Origin: an uncultured Oscillospiraceae bacterium
GTDB taxonomy: Bacteria > Bacillota > Clostridia > Oscillospirales > Acutalibacteraceae
Reading direction: 5' to 3'
DNA: 47,268 nucleotides
Assembly: GCA_900552225.1 (NCBI GenBank)
Contig: URYX01000001.1
Location: 1 to 47,268, forward strand
Made by a program: the position numbers and the translations under genes. Positions within the stretch are counted from its first letter, which is position 1. Every line of letters starts with the position of its first letter. The notes beneath the pieces were generated by a model, which did not search any database, had not been told where the DNA came from, and saw nothing but the letters and a program-made list of their open reading frames with translations. Below, piece after piece: positions 8,282 to 17,238 of this stretch.

Positions 8282-8905
8282 ATGGGATACGGAAAAGAAC
8301 TGAAATATTCCCTGTATACGGTGTTCCATCCGTTCAAAGGGTTTTGGGAAATCAAATATGAGGGGCGGGGCAGCCTGCGGGCCTCTATGACCTTTTTGGC
8401 GCTGTGCGTGCTGTCGCAGATTCTGCGCGGACAGCTGACCGGGTATATGTTCAACGAATATTACCCGGAGAGCGTGAATGCACTGCTCGTAACGGCCCAG
8501 GTGCTGGCACTGTTTTTCCTGTGGTGCCTGGCCAACTGGTGCCTGACCACGCTGCTGGAGGGGGAGGGCAGCCTGCACCATATCATGGTGGCGGTGGGCT
8601 ACTGCCTGCCTCCCGTGATTCTGGCCAACGTGGTCAACTGTATTTTAAGCAACCTGATTTCGCAGGACGAGGAGGCCTTCCTGCACTACATCGACGGAAT
8701 GGCGCTGCTGTGGTTCGGCTTTCTGCTGCTGGCGGCGACCGTGGTGGTGCAGCAGTATTCGCTGATGAAAACCGTCGGCACCTCGATCCTGACCGTGTGC
8801 GTCATGCTGATTTTTGTCTTTATCGGAATTCTGTGCGTGAGCCTGGTGCAGCAGGTGGTGTCCTTTGTCAACTCCGTGTACAGCGAGATTGTGTACCGTG
8901 TTTGA
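8282..8905 (+). CDS. Yip1-family integral membrane protein
   Basis: A 207-residue protein with five predicted membrane helices. The N-terminal stretch (YSLYTVFHPFKGFWEIKYEGRG before the first helix) matches bacterial Yip1-domain proteins, which begin with a short cytoplasmic PFxGFxxIK-type element. The spans lie roughly at 30-55, 65-90, 100-122, 138-160 and 165-190. A GGAAGGAG site precedes the ATG, 19 bases after the NHL gene. Bacterial Yip1 proteins have no settled biochemical role. Its fixed place between the NHL protein and the DUF5696-type protein suggests a membrane platform for those two extracellular proteins, but that is only context. Confidence 0.8.
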   Translation: MGYGKELKYSLYTVFHPFKGFWEIKYEGRGSLRASMTFLALCVLSQILRGQLTGYMFNEYYPESVNALLVTAQVLALFFLWCLANWCLTTLLEGEGSLHHIMVAVGYCLPPVILANVVNCILSNLISQDEEAFLHYIDGMALLWFGFLLLAATVVVQQYSLMKTVGTSILTVCVMLIFVFIGILCVSLVQQVVSFVNSVYSEIVYRV

Positions 8906-8926
8906 GCGGCGGCAGGAGGAATCAAC

Positions 8927-11620
8927 GTGAACAAGCAGTACTTAAGACCGTGCCGTATCGCGGCGTTGCTGTGCGCGGCCGCTCTGACGGCCGCGATGCT
9001 GTCGTCGGCGGAGTCGTCGGAGACCGCGGAGAGGCAGCCGTCGGGGCAGACCGGCTCGGCCGGCAGCCTGTCGTCGGAGGTAACGGAGCTGACCTCCGGG
9101 GAGCGCTTCCGCCGGGATTTTTATACGTCGGACAGCCGCCTGATCCCGCCGGAGGGAATGACGGCCGGCGTCGGAACGGACATTCCCGAGGGGATGGAGC
9201 GGGGGGCCGCGAGGGGCGGCCTGGAGCTGTATTTTTCGGAGGAGACGACCGAATTTGCCGTGCGCGACACCGCGTCCGGCAAGGTGTGGCTGTCGGCTCC
9301 GTCCGATCGGTCGCTGGACCTGGTGGCGGTCGGTGATGCACAAAAGAGACTGTCGGCGCTGCTCTGGCTGGATTTTTACAATGCCAAGGGCGCACTGCAG
9401 ACCTTCGATTCCTATAACCAATCGGTTGCGTTCGGCAGCTTCACGACCGAACGGCTGCCGGACGGCGTCGGCATTCACTACCGGATCGGCAAGCCGAAGA
9501 CGGTGACCAGCGCCGATGTGCCGAACATCATTTTTGCGGATCGGTTTGAGAGCTTTTTGGCGCGGATGACCCCGTCCCAGGCGGACGACACCTCCAGCCG
9601 CTACCGGAAATACTCGCTGTCCTCGGCCCGTACCGAGGAGGCCCGGCAGAAGATTCTGAACCAGTATCCCACGGCGGCGCAGGGCGACATCTACGTGCTG
9701 CGCAACCCCGAGGATCCGCTGCTCTCCATGATCGCGGACAATCTGCGCGCGGCCGGATATACGGACGAGGACCTGGCGCAGGATCACGCGGCGCACGGCA
9801 TCGAGGCGGTGTCGGAGCCGGCGGAGATGTTCGAGGTGACCCTGCACCTGCGGCTGCAAAACGGGAGGCTGTCGGCCGAAATTCCCGGCGACTCCATCCG
9901 GAGCCCGGAGGGATCGCCGCTGTACCGCCTGCATGTGCTGCCCTGCTTCGGAGCGGCCAACCTGAGCTCGCGCGGCTATATGCTGGTGCCGGACGGCGCC
10001 GGCGGACTGGTTTATCTCAACAGCTTTTCCTCGACCAACGAGGCGCTGCAGCTTCCCGTCTACGGGGCGGACGAGGTGCTGCGCCGGACGGAGGCGGGGG
10101 CCCGGACGGAGGCGGTCTGCCTGCCGGTGTTCGGCATGAAAAACGAGGACGCCGGCTTTGCGGCCTCCATCGACGCGGGCGAGGCTGCGGCCACGGTAAA
10201 CTGCGCCATTCCGGGACTGCAGAATTCCTATAACTGCGTGTGGGCCTCATTCCTGCTGAACCCGCGCGATTCGTTCAGCTCGGTCGGCAACGGCGTCGTC
10301 ACCACGATGTACCCGTCGCAGCTCTGGGCGGGCGACCTGGCAGTATCCTTCGATTTTCTCGGCGCGGAGGAGGCCGACGTGGCCGGCATGGCCCGCTCCT
10401 GCCGCCGCTGGCTGCAGGAACGGGGACTGCTGACCTCGACGCGCCTGACGGATACGCATCAGACCTTCTTGCTGGAGACGGTCGGCATGGCGGACCGCGA
10501 TGCCTCCTTCCTCGGCCTGATCCCGTATAAAAAGAAGCTGACGCTGACCACCTTCGAGGAGACGGAGACCATCCTGCGCACCCTGCGGGAGCAGGGCGTG
10601 GAGTCGATCGCACTGCAGCTTTCGGGCTGGATGAAGGGCGGCCTCCGCCATACCTCGGATTCCCGCAAGCCCGAGAGCGGATTGGGCGGGACCAAGGGCC
10701 TGTCCTCCCTGCTGGAGACGGCGCATGCGGAGCAGATCTCCGTGTTCGGCAGCATGGGAATCCAGGAGGTCAGCAGCCCGTCGCTGTTCTATCCCAAGAA
10801 GTCGCGGCTGGTGCGGCGGCTCGGTGACGTGTACGCACACCGCGCCCGGTTCGATTACGCCAGCGGGCTGGCGCTCGGCAATGAGGATACCCCCTATCTG
10901 CTGACGCCGTCCCTGCTGCCCGACGAGGCCGCTGCGGCGGCGGAGGCGCTCATGCAGCTGGGCTTCGACGGTGCGGCGGTGCCCGATCTCGGCCAAAGCC
11001 TCTATTCGGACTATCACGAGAGTCATTTTGTGCGGCGGGACGAGAGCCAGCAGTACACGCGGCAGGCGCTGGAGGCGCTGTCCGCGGGCGGCGGGGCACT
11101 GGTGGACACGGGCTATGCCTATGCGCTGTCCTCGGCGGCCATGCTGACCAATCTGCCGCTCGGGGGAAGCGGATATTCCCGCGTCAACGAGGAAGTGCCG
11201 TTTTATCCGATGGTGATTCACGGCTACCTGCGCTACGCGGGCACGGAGCTGAACCACAGCGACGACGCACAGTCGTATGCGCTGCGCTGCGTGGCCTACG
11301 GCGCCATGGTGCATTACACCTGGTCCTACCGCGACTCGTCGCAGATCAAATTCAGCAACTACAGCGATTATTATGCGCTGTGCTGGCAGGATACGCTGGA
11401 GCAGGCCGTCACGCTGTACCGGCACATCGACGGCACGACGGCGCATCTTGCCTCACAGGAGATCACCGGATACCGCAGCCTGAACGACCAGGTGACGGTG
11501 ACGGAGTACGCGGACGGCACCGCGGTATATGTCAATGCGGGCCGTAACCCGGTGACGGTGGACGGCATTGCCGTTCCGGCGATGGACTTTGTGGTGACGG
11601 AAGGGGGAACGGCACGGTGA
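8927..11620 (+). CDS. Large secreted DUF5696-type protein, possible glycoside-hydrolase-like fold
   Basis: An 897-residue protein starting at GTG after AGGAGGAATCAAC. Residues 1-30 are a signal peptide with no lipobox. Residues ~70-330 look like a beta-sandwich region (ELYFSEETTEFAVRDTASGKVWLSAP). Residues ~340-520 continue with PDGAGGLVYLNSF, common in this family. Residues ~530-820 have alternating strand/helix elements compatible with a TIM barrel: TLREQGVESIALQLSGW, LLETAHAEQISVFGSMGIQ, MQLGFDGAAVPDLGQSLYSD. A terminal beta domain follows (QVTVTEYADGTAVYVNAG). I recognise the protein as the DUF5696 family; catalytic activity is not established. Its stop overlaps the next permease start by 4 bases, which ties it firmly to the second importer. 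Confidence 0.75.
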   Translation: MNKQYLRPCRIAALLCAAALTAAMLSSAESSETAERQPSGQTGSAGSLSSEVTELTSGERFRRDFYTSDSRLIPPEGMTAGVGTDIPEGMERGAARGGLELYFSEETTEFAVRDTASGKVWLSAPSDRSLDLVAVGDAQKRLSALLWLDFYNAKGALQTFDSYNQSVAFGSFTTERLPDGVGIHYRIGKPKTVTSADVPNIIFADRFESFLARMTPSQADDTSSRYRKYSLSSARTEEARQKILNQYPTAAQGDIYVLRNPEDPLLSMIADNLRAAGYTDEDLAQDHAAHGIEAVSEPAEMFEVTLHLRLQNGRLSAEIPGDSIRSPEGSPLYRLHVLPCFGAANLSSRGYMLVPDGAGGLVYLNSFSSTNEALQLPVYGADEVLRRTEAGARTEAVCLPVFGMKNEDAGFAASIDAGEAAATVNCAIPGLQNSYNCVWASFLLNPRDSFSSVGNGVVTTMYPSQLWAGDLAVSFDFLGAEEADVAGMARSCRRWLQERGLLTSTRLTDTHQTFLLETVGMADRDASFLGLIPYKKKLTLTTFEETETILRTLREQGVESIALQLSGWMKGGLRHTSDSRKPESGLGGTKGLSSLLETAHAEQISVFGSMGIQEVSSPSLFYPKKSRLVRRLGDVYAHRARFDYASGLALGNEDTPYLLTPSLLPDEAAAAAEALMQLGFDGAAVPDLGQSLYSDYHESHFVRRDESQQYTRQALEALSAGGGALVDTGYAYALSSAAMLTNLPLGGSGYSRVNEEVPFYPMVIHGYLRYAGTELNHSDDAQSYALRCVAYGAMVHYTWSYRDSSQIKFSNYSDYYALCWQDTLEQAVTLYRHIDGTTAHLASQEITGYRSLNDQVTVTEYADGTAVYVNAGRNPVTVDGIAVPAMDFVVTEGGTAR

Positions 11621-12582
11621 AACCGGTAAAATTACTCAAGGCACGGCGGCTGCCGATGAAGCAGAAGCGCTATCTCTACGGCCTGATCTTTACCCTTCCG
11701 GCCATCATCGGCCTCGTTTGGCTGTTTCTGATTCCGCTGTTCTCCTCCCTCCGCATGAGCTTTTCCTCCGTCACCTTCGATACGCAGGCCGGGAGAGCGG
11801 TCAACGTGTTCGTGGGCACCAAAAACTATGTGACGGCGCTGCTGGAGGATGCCAATTTCAATAAATACCTGGTGGGAGCGCTGAAGAAAACGGCGGTCGA
11901 GGTGCCGATCATCGTCCTGTTCAGCTTCTTTGCGGCCACGCTGATCCATGAGAAATTTCCCGGCCGCGGGGTGGCGCGCTTTTTCTTCTTTCTGCCGCTC
12001 GTGCTGGCCTCGGCCACGGTCATGACGATGGACTCGACCGACCTGTTCCAGAACTCCATGGCCAACGCGGATTTTAAATCGATCGACGGGGCGGGAGGCT
12101 TCCTGCAGGGCATCGAGCTCGCCCGGCTTTTGGAATTCACCGGACTGCCGGAATCCCTGTGTGACCTGATTCTGAACGGTGTCAACAGCGTGTTCAAGGT
12201 CATCAGCCTCTCGGGAGTGCAGATCATCGTGCTGCTTGCGGCTCTGCAGTCGGTGTCCCCGTCTCTGTATGAGATGGCGAGGGTGGAGGGGGCCTCCTCG
12301 TGGGAGATTTTCTGGAAAATCACCTTTGTGCTGATTTCCCCGATGCTGCTGCTGTGCGCCATCTACTCGGTGGTGGATTCCTTCACCGCCTATGACAACC
12401 GGGTCATCCTGGAGGTCTCGGAGCAGATGTACGGCAAGGGCAACTACGGCCTGGCCTCGGCCATGTCGTGGATCTACTTTGTGGTGGTGACCGTCATCCT
12501 GCTGATTGTGGCGGGTGTCGGCTCCAGGCTCGTGTTCTACTACGATAACTTACGGGCGGAGAGAAAGGAGGAAGCGGTATGA
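11617..12582 (+). CDS. Sugar ABC transporter permease 2a (CUT1, MalF/LplB type)
   Basis: A 321-residue permease whose GTG start overlaps the preceding stop as GTGA, suggesting translational coupling. An internal ATG at 11656 is an alternative that gives a more usual N-terminus (MKQKRYLYGLIFTLPAIIG). Six membrane helices are expected, with the EAA loop at YEMARVEGASSWEIFWKIT. It includes a longer extracellular stretch around residues 140-180 than permease 1a. It pairs with the next gene and presumably works with lipoprotein binding protein 2. The two permease pairs in this operon are paralogous but clearly diverged. Confidence 0.9.
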   Translation: MKPVKLLKARRLPMKQKRYLYGLIFTLPAIIGLVWLFLIPLFSSLRMSFSSVTFDTQAGRAVNVFVGTKNYVTALLEDANFNKYLVGALKKTAVEVPIIVLFSFFAATLIHEKFPGRGVARFFFFLPLVLASATVMTMDSTDLFQNSMANADFKSIDGAGGFLQGIELARLLEFTGLPESLCDLILNGVNSVFKVISLSGVQIIVLLAALQSVSPSLYEMARVEGASSWEIFWKITFVLISPMLLLCAIYSVVDSFTAYDNRVILEVSEQMYGKGNYGLASAMSWIYFVVVTVILLIVAGVGSRLVFYYDNLRAERKEEAV

Positions 12583-13553
12583 CAAGACAGCGCGTATCCC
12601 TGCTCCGTTCGGGAGCGGGACGGCAGCGGCTCGAGAACAAAAGCCGGAGGATTGCGTGGCACGTGGTGCGCTATCTGCTGGTGTTCGGCATCTCCTTCAT
12701 CATCATCTACCCGATGCTGGTCAAGCTGTCGGTTTCGCTGATGACGGAGGCCGACCTGATGGACCCCACCGTCAAATGGGTGCCGCGTCACGTAACGTGG
12801 GACAATTACGCCAAGGTAATCGAGGCGCTGCATATCCAGAGCTCGCTGCTTAATTCGCTGCTTTATACGGTGGGCATCACGGCGCTGCAGCTGCTGAGCT
12901 GCACCATGGTGGCCTACGGGCTGGCCCGCTACGCCTACCCCGGCAGCAGGCTCGTGTTCCTGCTGATGATTTTCACACTGGTGATCCCGCCGCAGACCTA
13001 TATGTCGGGCCTGTACGTGCAGTTCCGGTTTTGGGATCCGTTCGGGCTGGTGACGGCCCTGACGGGGAGCACAGGGGTGACGAATACCTTTGTCCCCTTC
13101 ATCCTGCAGGCGGTGCTGTGCCAGGGCCTGCGCAACGGACTGTATGTGTTCCTGATGCGGCAGTATTTCCGGAATCTGCCGGGTGAGCTGGAGGAGGCGG
13201 CCAACGTGGACGGGGCCGGGGTGATGAAGGTGTTTTTCCGGATCATCCTGCCGAACTCCGTCCCGATCCTGGTGACCGTCAGCGTGCTCTCGGTGGTGTG
13301 GCAGTGGAACGACAGCTATAACAACGCCATGCTGGCAAGTCAGATGGACTTTCTGGCCACCAACGTCGGCAACATCGGCACCCTGCTGCGGGAGGGACAT
13401 CAGTCCGCGGACCATCTGGCCGGCAACTCGGCCCTGCTGTCCGCCTGCAAGAACGCCGCGGCCATGCTGATGAGTCTGCCGATCGTGATTTTCTTCGCAC
13501 TGGTGCAGAAGAGCTTTTCGGAAAACCTGGCGCGAACCGGTATTGTAGGCTGA
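12579..13553 (+). CDS. Sugar ABC transporter permease 2b (CUT1, MalG type)
   Basis: A 324-residue permease starting at an ATGA overlap with permease 2a, after AAAGGAGGAAGC. The N-terminal ~25 residues are basic and cytoplasmic. The MalG-type first periplasmic loop is seen at VKWVPRHVTWDNYAKVIEAL, and the EAA loop reads LEEAANVDGAGVMKVFFRI followed by ILPNSVP. An extracellular loop of ~30 extra residues before the EAA loop (including FWDPFGLVTALTGSTGVTN) is longer than in permease 1b. The C-terminal helix and the FSENLARTGIVG tail are typical of CUT1 permeases. It completes the second transmembrane channel of the locus. Confidence 0.9.
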   Translation: MTRQRVSLLRSGAGRQRLENKSRRIAWHVVRYLLVFGISFIIIYPMLVKLSVSLMTEADLMDPTVKWVPRHVTWDNYAKVIEALHIQSSLLNSLLYTVGITALQLLSCTMVAYGLARYAYPGSRLVFLLMIFTLVIPPQTYMSGLYVQFRFWDPFGLVTALTGSTGVTNTFVPFILQAVLCQGLRNGLYVFLMRQYFRNLPGELEEAANVDGAGVMKVFFRIILPNSVPILVTVSVLSVVWQWNDSYNNAMLASQMDFLATNVGNIGTLLREGHQSADHLAGNSALLSACKNAAAMLMSLPIVIFFALVQKSFSENLARTGIVG

Positions 13554-13610
13554 CGGCGAAGATAGGAAGCCGTTGCAAATATAAGTCAAGATAAAGAGAG
13601 GTAATGAAAC

Positions 13611-15032
13611 ATGACAAAGTGGATGGCAAGGCTTTTGGCGCTGACGCTGGCGTTTGCGCTGCTGATGACGGGCTGCTCCGATACACCGGCGGCCTCGGGT
13701 ACCTCCGATGGCAGCAGGACCGGCTCCGGCAGCACACCGGACGGCAGCAGTCCGTCGGGCGAGACGATGGACCTGGGCGGCATGGAGATCGTGTTTACGT
13801 CCATGGGCCCCGGCTATTTCGATGTGGACGAGAGCTCCGATATCTACGACGAAATGCAGGATTTTATCGCGGAGGTGGAGACGCGCTTCCACTGCAAGCT
13901 GCGCTTTGACCACTACGGCCCGTGGGACGTCTATTTCCAGAAGCTGCAGGACATGACCATGAACGGTGACTTCTTCGGAGATATCGTGGCATTTGATGCC
14001 TACATCTATCCCTCCACGCTCCTCAACGGCATCTTCGTGCCGATTGACGAGTATATCAACGTGAAGGATTATGACCTGTGGGAGCAGGGCTGCGAGGACT
14101 TCTTCACCATCAAGAACCGCATCTATGCGGTCAGTGCACATTCGGAGACGCTTGTCCCGCTGTACTTCTGCCTCTATAACAAGACCCTGTTTGAGGAAAA
14201 GGGCCTCAGCGCTAAATATGACCTGAAATCGATGGCCATGAACCGCGAGTGGACGTGGGATAAATTCCGCGAGGTCATGCGTGCCTCCACGCTCGATACC
14301 AACGGCGACGGTGTGACGGATATCTGGGGCCTCAGCGCCCAGGGCTATCAGTTTGCGACGCTGCCGAATGCGCTGTCCATCGCCAACGACGCGATGGCCA
14401 CCCGCAAAAACGGGGACAGCGTCAAGGTGACCATGAACGAGGCCCCCTATCTGGAGACGCTGGAATTCGTCAATAAGCTGACCTGGGAGGATAAGGCGGT
14501 GTCCACGGACGATAAGTGGCGTGCCTATGACTCCTTCAACAAATTCGCGCTCGGAGAGAGCATGTTCTGGATCGGCACCAACTGGTGGGTCTCCACGCTG
14601 CAGACGATGGTGGACGACACGGTGTTCAGCGTGCTGCCGGTGCCGATCGGCCCGAACGCAGGCGGCGAATACATCGTGCGCGATAAGGGCAATGTGCACA
14701 CCTTCGGTATGCTGTCCACCTGTGAGCACAAGAAGGAGGCGGGCGCGGTCTTTGAGTATTTCATGAAGAACCGTCCGACCGACGGCAAGTCGGTGCGCGC
14801 CTCCTGGAGCGATATGGTGTTTGATACCGATTCGCTCGACGTGATCGAGATGCTGTCGAAGCTCCCGCACAGCTTTGCGTGGACGGATGCCAACACGACG
14901 AGCTTCAGTGAGGTCATGCTCGGAGAGCACGGCATCCCGGACCGTATCCCGCCCGCCACCTTTGTGGCTACGGTGCAGGACCGTCTGCAGGCCGACCTCG
15001 ACCAGCTGTGGAGCCTGGCGGATTTTGACTGA
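13611..15032 (+). CDS. Lipoprotein solute-binding protein 2 (CUT1 importer)
   Basis: A 473-residue binding protein with a clear lipoprotein signal: hydrophobic core then LMTGC, lipidated at Cys22. Ser/Gly/Thr-rich residues 23-50 form the tether. The remainder is an SBP_bac_1-type periplasmic-binding fold: FGDIVAFDAYIYPSTLLNG, LYNKTLFEEKGLSAKYDL, then the hinge helix MNREWTWDKFREVMRAST with a calcium-like DTNGDGVTD loop. It lies 57 bases after permease 2b, and no convincing promoter is seen in that gap. Unlike binding protein 1 it has no extra modules. It presumably delivers substrate to permeases 2a/2b, so the locus encodes two complete but differently built importers lacking only the ATPase. 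Confidence 0.9.
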   Translation: MTKWMARLLALTLAFALLMTGCSDTPAASGTSDGSRTGSGSTPDGSSPSGETMDLGGMEIVFTSMGPGYFDVDESSDIYDEMQDFIAEVETRFHCKLRFDHYGPWDVYFQKLQDMTMNGDFFGDIVAFDAYIYPSTLLNGIFVPIDEYINVKDYDLWEQGCEDFFTIKNRIYAVSAHSETLVPLYFCLYNKTLFEEKGLSAKYDLKSMAMNREWTWDKFREVMRASTLDTNGDGVTDIWGLSAQGYQFATLPNALSIANDAMATRKNGDSVKVTMNEAPYLETLEFVNKLTWEDKAVSTDDKWRAYDSFNKFALGESMFWIGTNWWVSTLQTMVDDTVFSVLPVPIGPNAGGEYIVRDKGNVHTFGMLSTCEHKKEAGAVFEYFMKNRPTDGKSVRASWSDMVFDTDSLDVIEMLSKLPHSFAWTDANTTSFSEVMLGEHGIPDRIPPATFVATVQDRLQADLDQLWSLADFD

Positions 15033-15073
15033 GTCCGCATTCCGTAAAGGGCCGCGCAAGGCGGTCTCCCGAG

Positions 15074-15079
15074 AAAGGA
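15074..15079 (+). promoter_or_regulatory. Ribosome binding site selecting GTG 15088 over ATG 15079
   Basis: AAAGGA sits eight bases before GTG 15088. It abuts and overlaps ATG 15079, which leaves that ATG without a usable site. The GTG also gives a compact lipoprotein signal peptide beginning MKRWLAG. The frame is open further upstream, but that extension overlaps the end of the previous gene. Confidence 0.7.
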
Positions 15080-15087
15080 TGAGTTAC

Positions 15088-17190
15088 GTGAAAAGATGGT
15101 TGGCGGGCGTCTGTGCCCTGCTCCTGACACTGTCCCTGTCGGCGTGCCATACGTCGGACGGCCCTTCGGGGCCGTCCTCCTCGGCGCCGTCTGCATCCGA
15201 CGGAACAGGAGATTCCGATACGTCGGCGCCGTCGGGGAGCGGATCGGAGGTCTCCGCACCGGATGTCCCGGCGGCGGGCACCTCTTTGGAGGTGCCGAAG
15301 TTTTCCAAGGCGAACGCGCTGCTTTACAATAAGAACTATACGATTCAGGTGCGCGAGGAGGGCGGCGAGTGGCAGAGCATCAAGGCCTACCTCACCCGTA
15401 TCAATGCCAATACCTATCAGAATATCAAGGCGACCGACCCGGTGGAGAACGCCTCCACCGTCTATTTCGGTATCGGTGACAAGCCGGTGGAGGTGTCGCT
15501 GAAGAAGGCGGAGGGCCGCATCGACCGCGTCGAATTCCTCCCGGAATCGGAGGCGGCCAGTGCGTCGGTGTCCGATGGTGAGGCCACCGTCCGGATCACG
15601 GCCCCCTGCAATCTCTGCCTGCGCATCAACGGCGAGCGCTATGACCTGGTGCACATTTTCGTGAATGCCGCCAACCCGGATCGCCCGACCGAGAGCTCCG
15701 GCGACGTGATCGTGATTCCCCCGGGACGCACCAGCGCCCCGATGGCAGGAACGCAGTCGTGGAACGGGGCCCTGCGCGACCTGCGCATCTACCCGACATC
15801 GCTGACCGAGGCGCAGGTACAGCAGGCGGCCGGCGGCGCCGATCTCGGCGGCTACACCTACCGCTGGGCGCTGGAATCCGACGCCAACGAGGCGGGCGGC
15901 CGGCAGTCCACGGTGCTGGGCGAGCCGGGCTTTGACCCCTCCTTCGAGGGCGCCCCGACGGGCTGTGTGCGGATGAACGCCGACGGCGAAGCCATCCAGA
16001 CGGGCCTCGGACAGAGCTCGGATGAGCTCGACCACTATTCCATCACAGTGTGGGCCTATCTGAAGGACAGCCGCCAGACCTATACCATCATGAACGAGCT
16101 GCTGAAGGTCGAGGAGGGCGGCTATATCGCCTCAAACATCGGGGACTGGGTGCATCCCTATCAGACCTCGATCCCCATGAAGGTGGGGGTGTGGCAGCAG
16201 ATCACGCTGGTCAAGGACGGCTCCGATGTCACGATTTATATCGACGGCGAGAGCGGCGGCCGCGAGGAGCGCGAGCCGCAGGAAAATCCCTATACTTATA
16301 TCATCGGCAGTGCACTGCCCGGCCGTGAGCTGCTGCTGCATGACAACCAGACGCTGGTGATCTCCCCCGGAGCCGTGCTGTACGGCACGGTGGCGGTGCG
16401 CGGCGCGAAGAACGTCACCATCATGGGCGGCGGCATGATCGACATCACGCAGTCGGAAAATTCCGCCACCTGCTACAGCGGTCTGGTCATCAGCCACTCG
16501 GAAAATGTGCTGGTGCGGGACATCATCGTCAACAACCCGCGGATTTTCTCCGTGCGGACGATGTATTCGGACAATGTGACGTGGAAAAACGTCAAAATCT
16601 TCAGCTCATGGGGCCCGTCGGACGGCTGCAACATCCTCGGCTCCTCCCACGTAACGGTGGACGGCTGCTTTATCCGCAGCAACGATGACGGCGTGTCCGT
16701 TTCGGGCGGAAGCCACGACCTGACCATCCGCAACACCACGATTGCCAACGATGCCGCGCACAGCTTCTTCATCAGCGACGCGCAGCGCGTGACGGCGGAG
16801 AACATCTACATTCTGGACAGCAAGCAGTTCTCGGGCGGCTACCGCGGCGTGCTCGGCATCTGCGCCGACGGCGCGGCGGAAATCGCGGACATCACGTTTG
16901 CGCATATCCGCGTGGGCGACATCCGGGATAATGCCCTGTTCAACTTCAGCGTGCAGTATGACTGGTCGTATACGCTGGAGCCGGGGCGCAGCGTGCGGAA
17001 TATCACGGTGTCCGACCTGGAATATAACGGCGAGGGCTATGAGCTTTCGACTATCCAGGGCTATGAGGCCGGCCGGACCGTCAGCGGCGTTCACTTTGAG
17101 AATGTACGCATCAACGGACAGCATCTGACCGGCGAGTGGGAGGGTATGCTGGAAATCGGGAAGTTTGCCGATAACGTGACCTTCTCCTGA
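15088..17190 (+). CDS. Lipoprotein GH28-like beta-helix protein with nested, apparently permuted LamG domain
   Basis: The 700-residue protein has a lipobox (LSLSAC, Cys20) and a Ser/Asp-rich tether to about residue 60. Residues ~75-200 resemble the N-terminal beta domain of GH28/GH49-like enzymes (NLCLRINGERYDLVHIF, then DVIVIPPG). A LamG-like domain follows at ~210-410, but its usual last strand (WNGALRDLRIYPTSLTEAQV, ~225) comes before its first (YTYRWALE, ~255) and middle strands (WQQITLVKDGSDVTIYIDGE, ~369). Residues ~425-700 are a right-handed beta-helix with NNPRIFSVRT, PSDGCN (~510), SNDDG (~532) and AAHSFF (~556). These match the Asp, Asp-Asp and His positions of GH28. The canonical RIK is not evident. 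It is likely a surface-attached pectinase-like hydrolase or binder; the activity is inferred. Confidence 0.85.
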   Translation: MKRWLAGVCALLLTLSLSACHTSDGPSGPSSSAPSASDGTGDSDTSAPSGSGSEVSAPDVPAAGTSLEVPKFSKANALLYNKNYTIQVREEGGEWQSIKAYLTRINANTYQNIKATDPVENASTVYFGIGDKPVEVSLKKAEGRIDRVEFLPESEAASASVSDGEATVRITAPCNLCLRINGERYDLVHIFVNAANPDRPTESSGDVIVIPPGRTSAPMAGTQSWNGALRDLRIYPTSLTEAQVQQAAGGADLGGYTYRWALESDANEAGGRQSTVLGEPGFDPSFEGAPTGCVRMNADGEAIQTGLGQSSDELDHYSITVWAYLKDSRQTYTIMNELLKVEEGGYIASNIGDWVHPYQTSIPMKVGVWQQITLVKDGSDVTIYIDGESGGREEREPQENPYTYIIGSALPGRELLLHDNQTLVISPGAVLYGTVAVRGAKNVTIMGGGMIDITQSENSATCYSGLVISHSENVLVRDIIVNNPRIFSVRTMYSDNVTWKNVKIFSSWGPSDGCNILGSSHVTVDGCFIRSNDDGVSVSGGSHDLTIRNTTIANDAAHSFFISDAQRVTAENIYILDSKQFSGGYRGVLGICADGAAEIADITFAHIRVGDIRDNALFNFSVQYDWSYTLEPGRSVRNITVSDLEYNGEGYELSTIQGYEAGRTVSGVHFENVRINGQHLTGEWEGMLEIGKFADNVTFS

Positions 17191-17201
17191 GAAAATCACC
17201 G

Positions 17202-17219
17202 GGCCGGAGGAGTCCGGCC
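17202..17219 (+). other. Short intergenic hairpin
   Basis: GGCCGGA pairs with TCCGGCC around a GGAG loop, just ahead of the ribosome site of the next gene. There is no T-run. It may tune mRNA stability between the tandem beta-helix genes. Confidence 0.4.
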
Positions 17220-17238
17220 GTCGGAAAGGAATTAGTCT

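Noticed and set aside
12540..15059. An 839-codon antisense open frame over permease 2b and binding protein 2
   Set aside because: Shadow of the + strand genes; no start site and repetitive His/Arg composition.
14875..15087. Upstream extension of the LamG/beta-helix lipoprotein
   Set aside because: The extension overlaps binding protein 2 and would bury the lipoprotein signal; AAAGGA at 15074-15079 fits GTG 15088.
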